This document shows, piece after piece, positions 1 to 12,737 of a stretch of 64,000 nt of DNA. This stretch comes from Alphaproteobacteria bacterium (GTDB taxonomy: Bacteria; Pseudomonadota; Alphaproteobacteria; Bin95). The stretch is taken from contig JAJECF010000043.1 of the NCBI GenBank assembly GCA_022822125.1, positions 10,161 through 74,160 of the forward strand, in the 5' to 3' direction. Each line of letters opens with the position of its first letter. Position 1 is the first letter of the stretch. The translations under genes and the position numbers were made by a program. Under the pieces are notes generated by a model that worked only from the letters and a program-made list of their open reading frames with translations, ran no database searches and had not been told where the DNA came from.

Positions 1-407
1 TCCCCCTCGCGCAGGCACCTGATTCCCGGGCCCCGATGCGTATGGAGCAGAGCCGTTCCGCCGGGCGGGAAGGCGACGCTGTCGAGCCGGAGCAGCAGGT
101 CTTCGGCGATGGCGGCCGGGTCGATCCGGCCGGTGAGGCGAAGCACCGTCCGATGGCCGTATGCGGCGGTATCGGCATCGGAGGCCGCGACCTCCCACCG
201 CCAGACCGCAGCGCCGCCGCCGCCGGCGCGCAGCCGCGCCGGCTCCGCCAGGACAACGCCTCCGTCGGCCGGGACCTCCTCCCCGTTCACGGAGACGCTG
301 CCGGCCGGGACATAGAGCGCCCTCGGCGCGGGATCGTCGAACCGGACCTCCTCGCCGCCGAACAGCGCATCTTCGAACAGCCGCATTTCATACGACATGC
401 CCGGCAT
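1..407 (-). CDS. cupin-domain protein, C-terminus cut off by the window edge
   Basis: This partial reading frame encodes about 135 residues and runs off the left edge. The start ATG at 407 follows the stop of the dihydropyrimidinase-type gene by 3 nt, so the two are probably co-transcribed. A second ATG lies three codons further in. The visible protein begins MPGMSYEMRLFED and ends with HTHRGPGIRCLREG, which resembles the first metal-binding cupin motif (H-x-H near a G-x-G-x-R stretch). Cupin proteins bind a metal in a small beta-barrel, often as isomerases, dioxygenases or sensors. Position next to a hydantoinase suggests a role in the same catabolic route, but the substrate is unknown. Confidence 0.6.
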   Translation of the reverse strand, partial: MPGMSYEMRLFEDALFGGEEVRFDDPAPRALYVPAGSVSVNGEEVPADGGVVLAEPARLRAGGGGAAVWRWEVAASDADTAAYGHRTVLRLTGRIDPAAIAEDLLLRLDSVAFPPGGTALLHTHRGPGIRCLREG

Positions 408-410
408 GCC

Positions 411-1871
411 TCACTCGTCGAGTTTCCGGAGCGCGACGGGGTCGAACGGAGTGGTGAAGCGGCCGGTGGGGCGGATATAGTCGTAGGGCTCGCGTTTCAG
501 CCACCGGCCGCGCCCCGGCTTCGCCGTCACCTCGCCGTCGTTCCACAGCACCTCGCCGCGCGAGAGCGTCATCACGGGCCAGCCGGTCACCGACATGCCT
601 TCATAGGGCGTGTAGTCGGTCAGGGTGTGCAGGTCCTCGCTGCGGATCGTGACTTCCCGCTCCGCATCCCAGATGGCGATGTCGGCGTCGGAGCCGACGG
701 CGATCGTGCCCTTTTTCGGGTAGAGGCCGAACAGCCGCGCCGGGTTGGCGGATGTCAGCGCCACGAACTCGCACGGGCCTATCCTGCCGGCCGCGACGCC
801 CTCGGAGAATACGAGCGGCAGGCGCGTCTCGAGCCCCGGCACGCCGTTCGGGATTTCACTGAAGCGCGCATTGGCGCCGTGCAGCGCCTTGCCTCTCGGA
901 TCGTCGAAGCTGTAGGGCGCATGGTCCGAGCTCACAATGCCGAGCGTCCCGTCGGTGAGCGCGCGCCAGATCTCCTCATGGTCGGCTTCGGTGCGGGGCG
1001 CGGGCGAGCAGATGAATTTGGCGCCCTCGAAGCCGTCCCGGTCCATATCCTCGGCAGTCAGCGTCAGATATTGCGGGCAGGTCTCGCCGAACACCTTGAC
1101 GCCGCGCGCCTGGGCCCGGCGGATTTCCTCTGCGGCTTCCGCACAAGTGACATGGAAGACCTGGATCGGCAGGTCCAGCAGTTCGGCGAGCGCGACGACG
1201 CGGTGAACGGCCTCGCGCTCCACCACCGGCGGCTTCGACCAGGCGTGGTAGCGCGGCGCGGTCAGCCCCGCCTCCAGCAGCCGGTCCGTCATCCACATGA
1301 TCGCGTCGTGGTTCTCCGCATGAACGCAGACGAACGCCCCGTGCTTCTTCGCGCAGGCGAACACCTTGAGCAGTTGCGCATCGTCCATCCGGTTGGACGG
1401 ATAGGTCATGAACACCTTGATCGAGCGATGGCCCTCGGCGATCAGCTCCGGGAGTTCCTGCTCGATCACCGTGTCGGAAGGGTCGTTGACGATGATGTGG
1501 AAGCAGTAGTCGATGACCGACTTGCGGGCGAGTTCGGCGTAGCCGTCCATGGCTTCGCGTACGCCCCGGCCCCGGACCTGCGGCGAAAAGCTGATCGTGG
1601 TGGTGGTGCCGCCGCAGGCCGCCGAAATCGAGCCGCTGGTGAAAGTGTCGGCGTTGGTCCCGCCGGTGGAGCCCGGCTGCTCGATATGGCAGTGGCTGTC
1701 CACCCCGCCCGGCATGACCAGCCGGCCGCCGGCGTCGATCTCCTGCGCGCCGCTGTCCAGCTTTTCGCCGAGCGCCGCGACGCGCCCGCCGACGATGCCG
1801 ATATCGGCCTGCACCATGTCGGACGCCGTGACCACCGTTCCGCCGCGAATAACCGTATCGTATGCCGCCAT
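411..1871 (-). CDS. hydA: dihydropyrimidinase / D-hydantoinase family amidohydrolase
   Basis: The 486-residue protein is a cyclic-amide hydrolase of the D-hydantoinase/dihydropyrimidinase family, which opens dihydropyrimidine or hydantoin rings in the cytoplasm. The binuclear metal ligands are visible: H60 and H62 in GGVDSHCHIE, the carbamylatable lysine K152 in IKVFMTYP, H184 in VCVHAEN, H240 in FHVTC and D316 in SSDHAPY. Length is normal for the family (450-490). A cupin gene follows and an SDR gene lies upstream on the same strand 17 nt away, suggesting a catabolic operon. Residues alone do not separate hydantoin from dihydrouracil specificity. Allantoinase and dihydroorotase are less likely given the fit to D-hydantoinase motifs. 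Confidence 0.9.
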   Translation of the reverse strand: MAAYDTVIRGGTVVTASDMVQADIGIVGGRVAALGEKLDSGAQEIDAGGRLVMPGGVDSHCHIEQPGSTGGTNADTFTSGSISAACGGTTTTISFSPQVRGRGVREAMDGYAELARKSVIDYCFHIIVNDPSDTVIEQELPELIAEGHRSIKVFMTYPSNRMDDAQLLKVFACAKKHGAFVCVHAENHDAIMWMTDRLLEAGLTAPRYHAWSKPPVVEREAVHRVVALAELLDLPIQVFHVTCAEAAEEIRRAQARGVKVFGETCPQYLTLTAEDMDRDGFEGAKFICSPAPRTEADHEEIWRALTDGTLGIVSSDHAPYSFDDPRGKALHGANARFSEIPNGVPGLETRLPLVFSEGVAAGRIGPCEFVALTSANPARLFGLYPKKGTIAVGSDADIAIWDAEREVTIRSEDLHTLTDYTPYEGMSVTGWPVMTLSRGEVLWNDGEVTAKPGRGRWLKREPYDYIRPTGRFTTPFDPVALRKLDE

Positions 1872-1888
1872 CCCGGGCCCTCCCGTTT

Positions 1889-2608
1889 TTAACTCGCGCC
1901 CAGAATAACCGAACGCGCGCGCAAGGCTTCGCCCGAATCGACGAAAAGCGTCTCGCCGGTGACCGAGGGCGTCTCGATCAGGTAGTGGAGCGCTGCGGCG
2001 ACCTCTTCCGGCCGCACCGCGCGCCGGAGCGGCAGGCGCGCACCGAGCGTCTCCAGCCGTCCGGGCTCCATGCCGGCGCTTTCATAGACGATGCCAGGCG
2101 CAATCGCCGCGATCCGCAGCCCGGGCGCAAGTTCGGCCGCCAGCGCCCTGACGGCGCCCTCCAGAGCGATCTTGCTGAGTGTGTAGGACAGGTAGCCTGC
2201 GCCCGGATGGCGGATTTTCTGGTCCACGATATTGACGGCAAGCCCTGTCCCGCCGGCCCCGAGCGAGGCGGCGAAAGCCTGGATCGCAAGCAGCGGCGCG
2301 CGCAGATTGGTCGCCATATGCGCATCGAAGGAAGCGGCGTCGAGCGTGCCGATCCGGTCCGGCTCGAACCGCGCGGCGTTGTTGACCAGCACCGAAAGCC
2401 CGCCGAGCCGCGCCTGCGCTTCTTCGACAATCCGCGCGGGCGCCGATGGATCGTCCAGATCGCCTCGCAAAACGACAGCATCCAGACCCGCCGGCGGCGC
2501 GCTGCGGCGCGTATGGACAGCGACCCGGTGCCCCGCCGCCAGCATCGCGCGGGCCAATGCGAGGCCCAGGCGCTGCGCCCCGCCGGTAATCAGAATGCGT
2601 TCCGCCAT
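1889..2608 (-). CDS. SDR family oxidoreductase, pteridine-reductase (FolM)-like
   Basis: This 239-residue short-chain dehydrogenase has the N-terminal dinucleotide motif ITGGAQRLGLALA (residues 7-19), VNNAARF in place of the usual NNAG, and the catalytic Y142-x3-K146 in SYTLSKIA. The stretch NIVDQKI before the tyrosine, where many SDRs have SSxxG, recalls the FolM/PTR1 pteridine reductases, so reduction of a pterin is one possibility. It sits upstream of the hydantoinase-type gene and could instead act in that pathway. It is divergent from gltB across a 204-bp spacer with no clear promoter match. Family confidence is high, substrate confidence low. Confidence 0.82.
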   Translation of the reverse strand: MAERILITGGAQRLGLALARAMLAAGHRVAVHTRRSAPPAGLDAVVLRGDLDDPSAPARIVEEAQARLGGLSVLVNNAARFEPDRIGTLDAASFDAHMATNLRAPLLAIQAFAASLGAGGTGLAVNIVDQKIRHPGAGYLSYTLSKIALEGAVRALAAELAPGLRIAAIAPGIVYESAGMEPGRLETLGARLPLRRAVRPEEVAAALHYLIETPSVTGETLFVDSGEALRARSVILGAS

Positions 2609-2798
2609 GCCCCTGCCCCGGCCGGTCGAACCCGGCCCATCCTAACCGCATACCGCCAGGCGCGCTTCCGGCCATGGAAGCGTTGCGACCAACCGTCCCG
2701 CCGTCTTCTACCCGGCCCTGCAATGCTCTATATCGGCTTTCCTTTGGGCGGTGCCCACCCGGCTCGAGAGGCTGCGGCTCCCTGCGAACGAAACCTGC

Positions 2799-2805
2799 GG
2801 AGGTG
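2799..2805 (+). promoter_or_regulatory. Shine-Dalgarno sequence fixing the gltB GTG start
   Basis: GGAGGTG lies 7 nt before GTG at 2813. No ATG start near this position keeps the amidotransferase cysteine close to the N-terminus, so this site decides the start. Confidence 0.75.
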
Positions 2806-2812
2806 ACATATC

Positions 2813-7391
<4,579 letters not shown>

Positions 7392-7399
<8 letters not shown>

Positions 7400-8828
7400 G
7401 GCCACCGGCTTCCTGGAGCACGGACGCAGCGAACGCCCCTACCGGCCGGTCGAGGAGCGCGTGCGCCACTGGCGGGAATTCGTCGTGCCGCTCGGCGACG
7501 AAGACACGAGGGCGCAGGCGGCCCGCTGCATGGATTGCGGCGTTCCGTTCTGTCACAACGGCTGCCCGGTCAATAACCAGATCCCGGACTGGAACGACCT
7601 CGTCTATCGCGACGACTGGCGGGACGCGCTGGTCAATCTGCATTCGACCAACAATTTCCCGGAGTTCACAGGCCGCGTCTGCCCTGCGCCCTGCGAGGAA
7701 GCCTGCGTCCTCAACATCAATGACGACCCGGTGACCATCAAGACCATCGAATGCGCCATCGTGGACAAGGGCTTCGAGGAAGGCTGGGTGCAGCCGCAGC
7801 CGGCGGCCGCGCGCACCGGCAAGCGCGTCGCCGTCGTCGGGTCCGGGCCGGCAGGCATGGCGGCGGCGCAGCAACTGGCCCGCGCCGGCCACGATGTCGT
7901 GCTGATGGAGAAGGAAGACCGCATCGGCGGCCTGCTGCGCTACGGCATTCCGGACTTCAAGATGGAGAAGCATCTCATCGACCGGCGGATGGCCCAGATG
8001 GCGGCGGAGGGCGTAGTCTTCCGCACGGGCGCGCATGTCGGCGTCGATGTCGATGTCGAGGAACTGGTGGCGGCGCATGACGCCGTAGTGCTGGCGGGCG
8101 GAGCGGAGGCGCCGCGCGATCTGGCCGGCACGCCCGGGCGGGCGCTCGACGGCATCCATTTCGCCATGGACTTCCTGCTGCAGCAGAACCGCATCAATGC
8201 CGGCGACCCCGCGCCTGCGGACAGGATCGATGCCGCCGGGCGCAAGCTCGTCGTGATCGGCGGCGGCGATACGGGCTCGGACTGCATCGGCACCTCGACC
8301 CGCCAGGGCGCTGAGCGGATCGTGCAGCTCGAAATCTTCGACGAACCGGAGGAGAAGCCGGATCTCAGCCTGGTCTGGCCCTACTGGCCGCGCCGGCTGC
8401 GGATTTCCTCCTCGCAGAAGGAAGGCTCCGAGCAGCGCTACGAGATCGAGACCACGGCGTTCCTCGGCGACGGGGCGGGCCGGGTGCGCGCGCTTGCGAC
8501 GCGGCAGGTGCGTTTCGAGCCCGGCAAGGGCTTCGCGCCGGTGCCGGGTTCCGAAAGCGAGATCGAGGCCGACCTCGTGCTGCTCGCCATGGGTTTCTCG
8601 GGGCCGATCCGCACCGGTATGATTGACACGCTCGGCCTTGCGCTCGATGCGCGCGGCAATGTCGAGGCCGACACGGAAAGCTACCGGACCTCGCGCGACA
8701 AGGTGTTCGTGGCCGGCGATATGCGCCGGGGCCAGTCGCTGGTCGTCTGGGCCATCCGCGAAGGCCGCCAATGCGCGCACGCGGTCGATGCCTACCTCAC
8801 CGGCCGCCCCTCCGAACTCCCGCGCTGA
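7392..8828 (+). CDS. gltD: glutamate synthase small (beta) subunit
   Basis: The 478-residue protein is the NADPH-oxidising FAD/Fe-S subunit that passes electrons to GltB. It has an N-terminal cysteine set (C46, C49, C54 and C58 in [14 protein letters not shown]), a second set in CPAPCEEAC, the FAD dinucleotide motif [10 protein letters not shown], and the NADPH motif GGGDTGSDC. The C-terminal FAD contact [18 protein letters not shown] is also present. Its ATG lies inside the end of gltB with an 8-bp overlap. No clear terminator hairpin follows. Confidence 0.97.
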
Positions 8829-8865
8829 CGGCCCGCAACGGCAAGGCCGGCACACCGCTTTCCGG

Positions 8866-9132
8866 TCATCGATCCAGAAGTTCGCCTGCCCAGAGCCGCT
8901 CCAGGAAATGCCGCCAGGGCATGAAGTCGGAGCGGACCGAATCCGGGAATTGCGCACGCGACACGCCCCCCTTCAAACCGCTCTTGCGCTGCCCCGGTGC
9001 TTTCGGGCGCGTCTCTTCTTCAACCTCGCCCGTCGCCAAGGCCACGATATGCCTTGCGAGCTGGTTTGTGTCGCAGGGTCTCTGCAGTATGCCCATGTAG
9101 CGGCTGTGGCACGTTCCGGCCGGAACCGCCAA
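8866..9132 (-). CDS. short hypothetical protein, possibly a decayed basic-tail protein
   Basis: This 88-residue frame occupies most of the 335-bp gap between gltD and the next gene. Its centre reads DTNQLARHIVALATGEVE and then SGLKGGVSRAQ. From memory, this matches a common small proteobacterial family that starts with a DxNxLA..IV..ATGE segment and continues GGxxGGxARA..LTPE.R..IA.KAA. After SRAQ the expected basic lysine/alanine tail is missing; the frame continues FPDSVRSDFMPW and stops. It may be a truncated or frameshifted remnant or a divergent member. The start is uncertain, and no strong ribosome binding site is visible. The remainder of the gap holds nothing else I can support. Confidence 0.35.
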   Translation of the reverse strand: MAVPAGTCHSRYMGILQRPCDTNQLARHIVALATGEVEEETRPKAPGQRKSGLKGGVSRAQFPDSVRSDFMPWRHFLERLWAGELLDR

Positions 9133-9163
9133 GGTTTTTCAATCGCAACGCGGGAGGCTTCAG

Positions 9164-9547
9164 ATGCGAACCATAGTGATTGCAGCGATTCTCGCCAGCT
9201 TGGCGCATGACACCGCTGCCGCACTTCCGGTTCAGCGCTTTTTTTGCGTGTTTGAACGGTATGTATCTCCCAAGACAAACGGGCTCTCATATTCAGACCC
9301 GTTGCGCGTTGAATTTGTGGTCGACGGAACGGGGGCAGCCTTTGCAGTTGGGAAGAATGTCTATCCCGTGCGCCTAGTCACAGGAGATTTAGGAGTCACA
9401 TTCCTCGAAGAATTGGGGACTGGAGCAGTGCAAAGCACTACTATCCTCCCATCCGGCAGCGCGGTGCATAGCCGTCACACTATCGTGTCAATTATGAACG
9501 AGATCGTTCCGAGCCAGTACTACGGCACCTGCAAATATTCAAACTGA
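9164..9547 (+). CDS. hypothetical secreted protein, low G+C
   Basis: I do not recognise this 127-residue protein. A short signal peptide is likely (MRTIVIAAILASLAHDTAAA, cleavage near residue 20). The mature part is mostly beta-like and has two cysteines (FFCVFERY and the C-terminal YYGTCKYSN) that could form a disulfide. GGGAGG-like Shine-Dalgarno GGGAGG at 9152-9157 precedes the ATG by 6 nt, supporting a real gene. Base composition is clearly lower in G+C than its neighbours, with frequent A/T third positions, which suggests horizontal acquisition. It stands alone between gltD and modA. A periplasmic location is inferred from the leader only. Confidence 0.6.
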   Translation: MRTIVIAAILASLAHDTAAALPVQRFFCVFERYVSPKTNGLSYSDPLRVEFVVDGTGAAFAVGKNVYPVRLVTGDLGVTFLEELGTGAVQSTTILPSGSAVHSRHTIVSIMNEIVPSQYYGTCKYSN

Positions 9548-9631
9548 CCCACTACCGCCTTGCGCGGTCCCCAGAGAAATGCCGATTGGCCCGGCGGCAA
9601 CGTCAGGCGCAACACGCTTTCGTAATACGCC

Positions 9632-9677
9632 ATTCCGGAATGAACTCCGAATTAGTCGATCTAATCCGGAATATGAT
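9632..9677 (+). promoter_or_regulatory. candidate modABC promoter/operator region with repeated TCCGGAAT
   Basis: In the 289-bp gap before modA a locally A+T-rich stretch carries ATTCCGGAAT (9632-9641, a perfect palindrome) and AATCCGGAAT (9663-9672), 31 bp apart. A third related TCCGAATT lies between them. TATGAT at 9672-9677 resembles a -10 element, although no good -35 is present. Spacing near three helical turns would suit a dimeric regulator. It does not match the ModE operator. The remainder of the gap, 9678-9836, is G+C-rich with several possible hairpins and no gene. Confidence 0.3.
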
Positions 9678-9836
9678 CTGAAATAGTCTGCCGGGCGAGC
9701 CTTGCGAGCAGGCGAGAGGCTGCAAGCCCGCGAGGCCCTGCCGCCGGCGTCTTTCGCCGCCCTCCTTGCCGGGCCGGACGAAAACGGGCAATTGGCCGGT
9801 CCGCCCGTATCCGCAGACCGCCGGGGAGCGCCGCCC

Positions 9837-10619
9837 TTGCCGTTTTCGCCCGCCCGCCGCCGCCTGCTGGGATTCGCCGTCGGCCTGGCGTTGTGGCCCG
9901 GCCTCATTGCGCCCGGCTTCGGAGCGGACGGGATTACGGTGTTCGCCGCAGCCAGCCTGAAAAACGCGCTGGACGATATTGCGGCCGGTTTTGAGCGGGA
10001 GACCGGCCACGGCGCCGTCGTCTCGCTGGCGGGCTCATCGGCGCTTGCGCGCCAGATCCGCCACGGCGCGCCCGCCGATATTTTCATTTCCGCCAATCCG
10101 GGCTGGATGGACGCGCTGGAGCGGGAGGGCCTCATCGACCCGGCGAGCCGCTTCGACCTGTTGGGCAACAGCCTGGTGCTGGTCGCCCACGGCCGGGGCG
10201 CGGCGCCGGTCCGGGTCCGGCCCGGCCTGGATATCGACGCCATGCTGGGCGAAGGCCGTCTCGCCATGACGCTTGTCGATGCGGTGCCCGCCGGCATTTA
10301 CGGCAAGGCGGCGCTCGAATGGCTCGGCGCATGGGAAGCCGTCGCGCCCCGGGTCGCGCAAGCCGACAATGTGCGCGCCGCGCTGGCGCTCGTCTCTTCC
10401 GGCGAAGCGCCGCTCGGCATCGTCTATGCGACCGACGCCGCGGCCGATGACAATGTCACGGTCATCGGCGCCTTCCCCGCCGACGCCCACCCGCCCATCG
10501 TCTATCCCGCCGCTGCGGCCAGCCGCAACCCGCTCAACCGGCGTTTCCTCGCCTGGCTGCGCGGCCCGGCTGCGCGGCAGGCGTTCGAGCGGCAAGGCTT
10601 TGTCCCCGTCTTCGACTAG
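9837..10619 (+). CDS. modA: molybdate ABC transporter, substrate-binding protein
   Basis: ModA is the periplasmic protein that captures molybdate (and often tungstate) for the ModBC importer. From the TTG at 9837 it has 260 residues, with an arginine-rich leader RRRLLGFAVGLALWPG then the mature start ITVFAAASLKNALDDI. Family motifs include SLAGSSALARQI, GAPADIFISANPGWMD and GIVYATDAA. TTG is chosen because GGGGAG lies about 10 nt upstream and it gives a compact signal peptide. An in-frame start at 9702 would add 45 unlikely residues. Nine nt separate it from modB. The 289 bp upstream is described under the candidate operator. Confidence 0.92.
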   Translation: MPFSPARRRLLGFAVGLALWPGLIAPGFGADGITVFAAASLKNALDDIAAGFERETGHGAVVSLAGSSALARQIRHGAPADIFISANPGWMDALEREGLIDPASRFDLLGNSLVLVAHGRGAAPVRVRPGLDIDAMLGEGRLAMTLVDAVPAGIYGKAALEWLGAWEAVAPRVAQADNVRAALALVSSGEAPLGIVYATDAAADDNVTVIGAFPADAHPPIVYPAAAASRNPLNRRFLAWLRGPAARQAFERQGFVPVFD

Positions 10620-10628
10620 ACTCGGCGC

Positions 10629-11321
10629 ATGGACTGGTTGAGCCCCGAGGAATGGCAGGCGGTTGCGCTGTCCCTGCGCGTCGCCTTCTGGGCGACGCTC
10701 GCGAGCCTGCCGCTCGGCGTGCTGACCGCCTATGCGCTCGCGCGCTGGCGTTTCCCGGGCAGGCAGTTGCTGAACGGGCTTGTGCATCTGCCCCTCATCC
10801 TGCCGCCGGTGGCGACGGGCTACCTGCTGCTGCTGGCGTTCGGAACGCGGGGCCCCCTCGGCAGCCTGTTCGAAGAGGTCGGCATCGTCTTCGCCTTCCG
10901 CTGGACGGGCGCGGCGCTGGCGGCGGCGGTCATGGCCTTCCCTCTCATGGTCCGCGCCATCCGCCTGTCCATCGAGGCGGTGGACCCGAAACTGGAACAG
11001 GCGGGCGCTACGCTCGGCGCCTCCGGCCTTTGGGTCTTCGCGACCGTGACCCTGCCGCTCGTGCTTCCGGGCATCGTCGCCGGCGCGATTCTCGCCTTCG
11101 CCAAGGCGATGGGCGAGTTCGGGGCGACCATAACCTTCGTCTCGAATATCCCCGGCCGGACGCAGACCCTGCCGACGGCCATCTACGCCTTCCTCCAGAC
11201 GCCCGGCGGCGAGGCGTCTGCGCTTCGCCTGGTCGGCATCGCCATCGTCGTCTCCATGGCGGCGCTGCTGCTCTCCGAGATCGTCGCGCGGCGCGTGGCG
11301 AGACGGGTGGCCGGCGTATGA
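10629..11321 (+). CDS. modB: molybdate ABC transporter, permease
   Basis: ModB is the inner-membrane channel of the molybdate importer. The 230-residue protein has about five hydrophobic segments and the permease EAA-type loop with the conserved glycine (ATLGASGLWVFATVTLPLVLPG), followed by AFAKAMGEFGATITF, a hallmark of ModB. Length is normal (220-230). Its stop overlaps the ATG of modC (ATGA at 11318-11321), so the two are coupled. Confidence 0.95.
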   Translation: MDWLSPEEWQAVALSLRVAFWATLASLPLGVLTAYALARWRFPGRQLLNGLVHLPLILPPVATGYLLLLAFGTRGPLGSLFEEVGIVFAFRWTGAALAAAVMAFPLMVRAIRLSIEAVDPKLEQAGATLGASGLWVFATVTLPLVLPGIVAGAILAFAKAMGEFGATITFVSNIPGRTQTLPTAIYAFLQTPGGEASALRLVGIAIVVSMAALLLSEIVARRVARRVAGV

Positions 11322-12436
11322 CGCTCTCCGTCGCCATCCGCCACGCCTTCCCCGGCTTCCAGATCGACATCTCCTTCGAGGCGCCGCCCGGCGTGACCGT
11401 ACTGTTCGGGCGCTCCGGCTCCGGCAAGACCACGACCGTCAACGCCCTTGCGGGGCTGCTGAGGCCTGAAGCCGGACATGCTGTGGCGGACGGCTGGATG
11501 CTGTTCGACACGGCGCGCGGCGCCTGGCTGCCGCCGCATCGCCGCCGGCTCGGCTACATTTTCCAGGAAGGACGGCTCTTCCCGCATCTGACCGTGCGCC
11601 AGAACCTCCTCTACGGGCGCTGGTTCGCGCCGAAGGAGGGCCCGCGCGAGGATATGGGGCGCATCGTCGAAATGCTCGGCGTCGGGCATCTGCTGGGCCG
11701 GCGCCCCGGCGCGCTGTCGAGCGGCGAGAAGCAGCGGGTCGCGATCGGGCGGGCCTTGCTGGCGAGCCCGCGGCTCATCCTCGCCGATGAGCCGCTGGCT
11801 TCCCTGGACGAGGCGCGCAAGGCGGAAATCCTGCCCTATTTCGAGCGCCTCAGGGATGAAATATCCGTGCCCGTGCTCTATGTCAGCCACTCGGCGGCGG
11901 AAGTGGCGCGGCTTGCCACCACGGTAATCGCGCTTCGGGACGGGCGCGTGCTCCGCCAGGGGCCTGCGGTCGAGGTGCTGGGCGACCCGACGGTGACGCC
12001 GCTGGGCGCGCGCGGCGCGGGCGCGGTGCTGGAAGCGGCGGTCGTGCGCCACCATGCCGACGGACTGTCGGAAATCGAGGCGGGCGGCGTGCGCCTGTTC
12101 CTGCCGCGTGCGCCGCATGCGCCCGGCAGCCGGATCCGGGTCCGGATCGCGGCGCATGAAGTGCTGCTGTCCAGAATGAAGCCGGAGGGCCTCTCGGCGC
12201 TGAACATCCTGCCGGGTACGGTCGAATCGGTCCGGACGGGCGAGGGACCGGGCGCCATCGTTTCCGTGCGCACCGCGGCCGGCGCGATCCTCTCCCGCTC
12301 GACCCGTCGCTCGACCGGGGCGCTGGGGCTGGCGGAGGGCGTCGATTGCTACGCCGTCATCAAGACCGTCGCTATCGCCCCGGAAGGCGTGGGCGCCGCC
12401 TACCCGGCGGGCGAAGATGACGATGACTACGGATAG
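11318..12436 (+). CDS. modC: molybdate ABC transporter, ATP-binding protein
   Basis: ModC is the ATPase that drives molybdate import. The 372-residue protein has Walker A GRSGSGKTT (about residues 31-39), signature LSSGEKQRVAIGRALL, Walker B LILADEP and the switch histidine in YVSHSA. A C-terminal domain from about residue 290 (LSALNILPGTVESV) is the oxyanion-binding TOBE/MOP domain typical of ModC. The tail EDDDDYG is unusually acidic. The ATG overlaps the modB stop. No terminator is evident; a repeat cluster follows. Confidence 0.95.
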   Translation: MTLSVAIRHAFPGFQIDISFEAPPGVTVLFGRSGSGKTTTVNALAGLLRPEAGHAVADGWMLFDTARGAWLPPHRRRLGYIFQEGRLFPHLTVRQNLLYGRWFAPKEGPREDMGRIVEMLGVGHLLGRRPGALSSGEKQRVAIGRALLASPRLILADEPLASLDEARKAEILPYFERLRDEISVPVLYVSHSAAEVARLATTVIALRDGRVLRQGPAVEVLGDPTVTPLGARGAGAVLEAAVVRHHADGLSEIEAGGVRLFLPRAPHAPGSRIRVRIAAHEVLLSRMKPEGLSALNILPGTVESVRTGEGPGAIVSVRTAAGAILSRSTRRSTGALGLAEGVDCYAVIKTVAIAPEGVGAAYPAGEDDDDYG

Positions 12437-12574
12437 GAATCGGTAATTCGCCGTTCCGGACAGCGCGCCGAGGCCATAACCGCCGCCCCGGACCCCGATC
12501 CTCCCTGCACTGGAGCTCCGGCCGCACGAGGTCCCGGTCCGAGTCCGGGGCGACGCAAAGGAAGGGACGGGCGC

Positions 12575-12725
12575 TCCTTCGATACGCGGCTGACGCCGCT
12601 ACTCAGGATGAGGGAATGGAGGTTCGGGCGCTGGTTCCTCACCCTGAGTAGCGGCTGCGTCAGCAGGCGCGTATCGAAGGGTGTCCCCCTCATCCCGAGT
12701 AGCGACGCCGCCGCATATCGAGGGA
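12575..12725. repeat. cluster of three inverted/direct dispersed repeats (TCCTTCGATACG family)
   Basis: Most of the 301-bp gap between modC and the RTX gene consists of three copies of one element. Copy 1 (12575-12613) reads TCCTTCGATACGCGGCTGAC and ends GCTACTCAGGATGAGG. Copy 2 (12637-12681) is inverted: CCTCACCCTGAGTAGCGGC and ends CGTATCGAAGGG. Copy 3 (12688-12725) is a decayed version in the same orientation as copy 2. The copies could fold as hairpins in RNA. The same family occurs at 50337-50486. It looks like a REP/palindromic intergenic element of the host genome. The rest of the gap (12437-12574) holds nothing I can support. Confidence 0.75.
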
Positions 12726-12737
12726 CGGGGCTCCGCG

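Noticed and set aside
36..1892. 618-codon plus-strand frame
   Set aside because: Antisense to the dihydropyrimidinase-type gene, which has all catalytic motifs; this frame has none.
9678..9836. Possible molybdenum-cofactor riboswitch upstream of modA
   Set aside because: The leader has several G+C-rich hairpins but I could not match the conserved Moco RNA core. A covariance-model search (Rfam Moco_RNA_motif) would decide.
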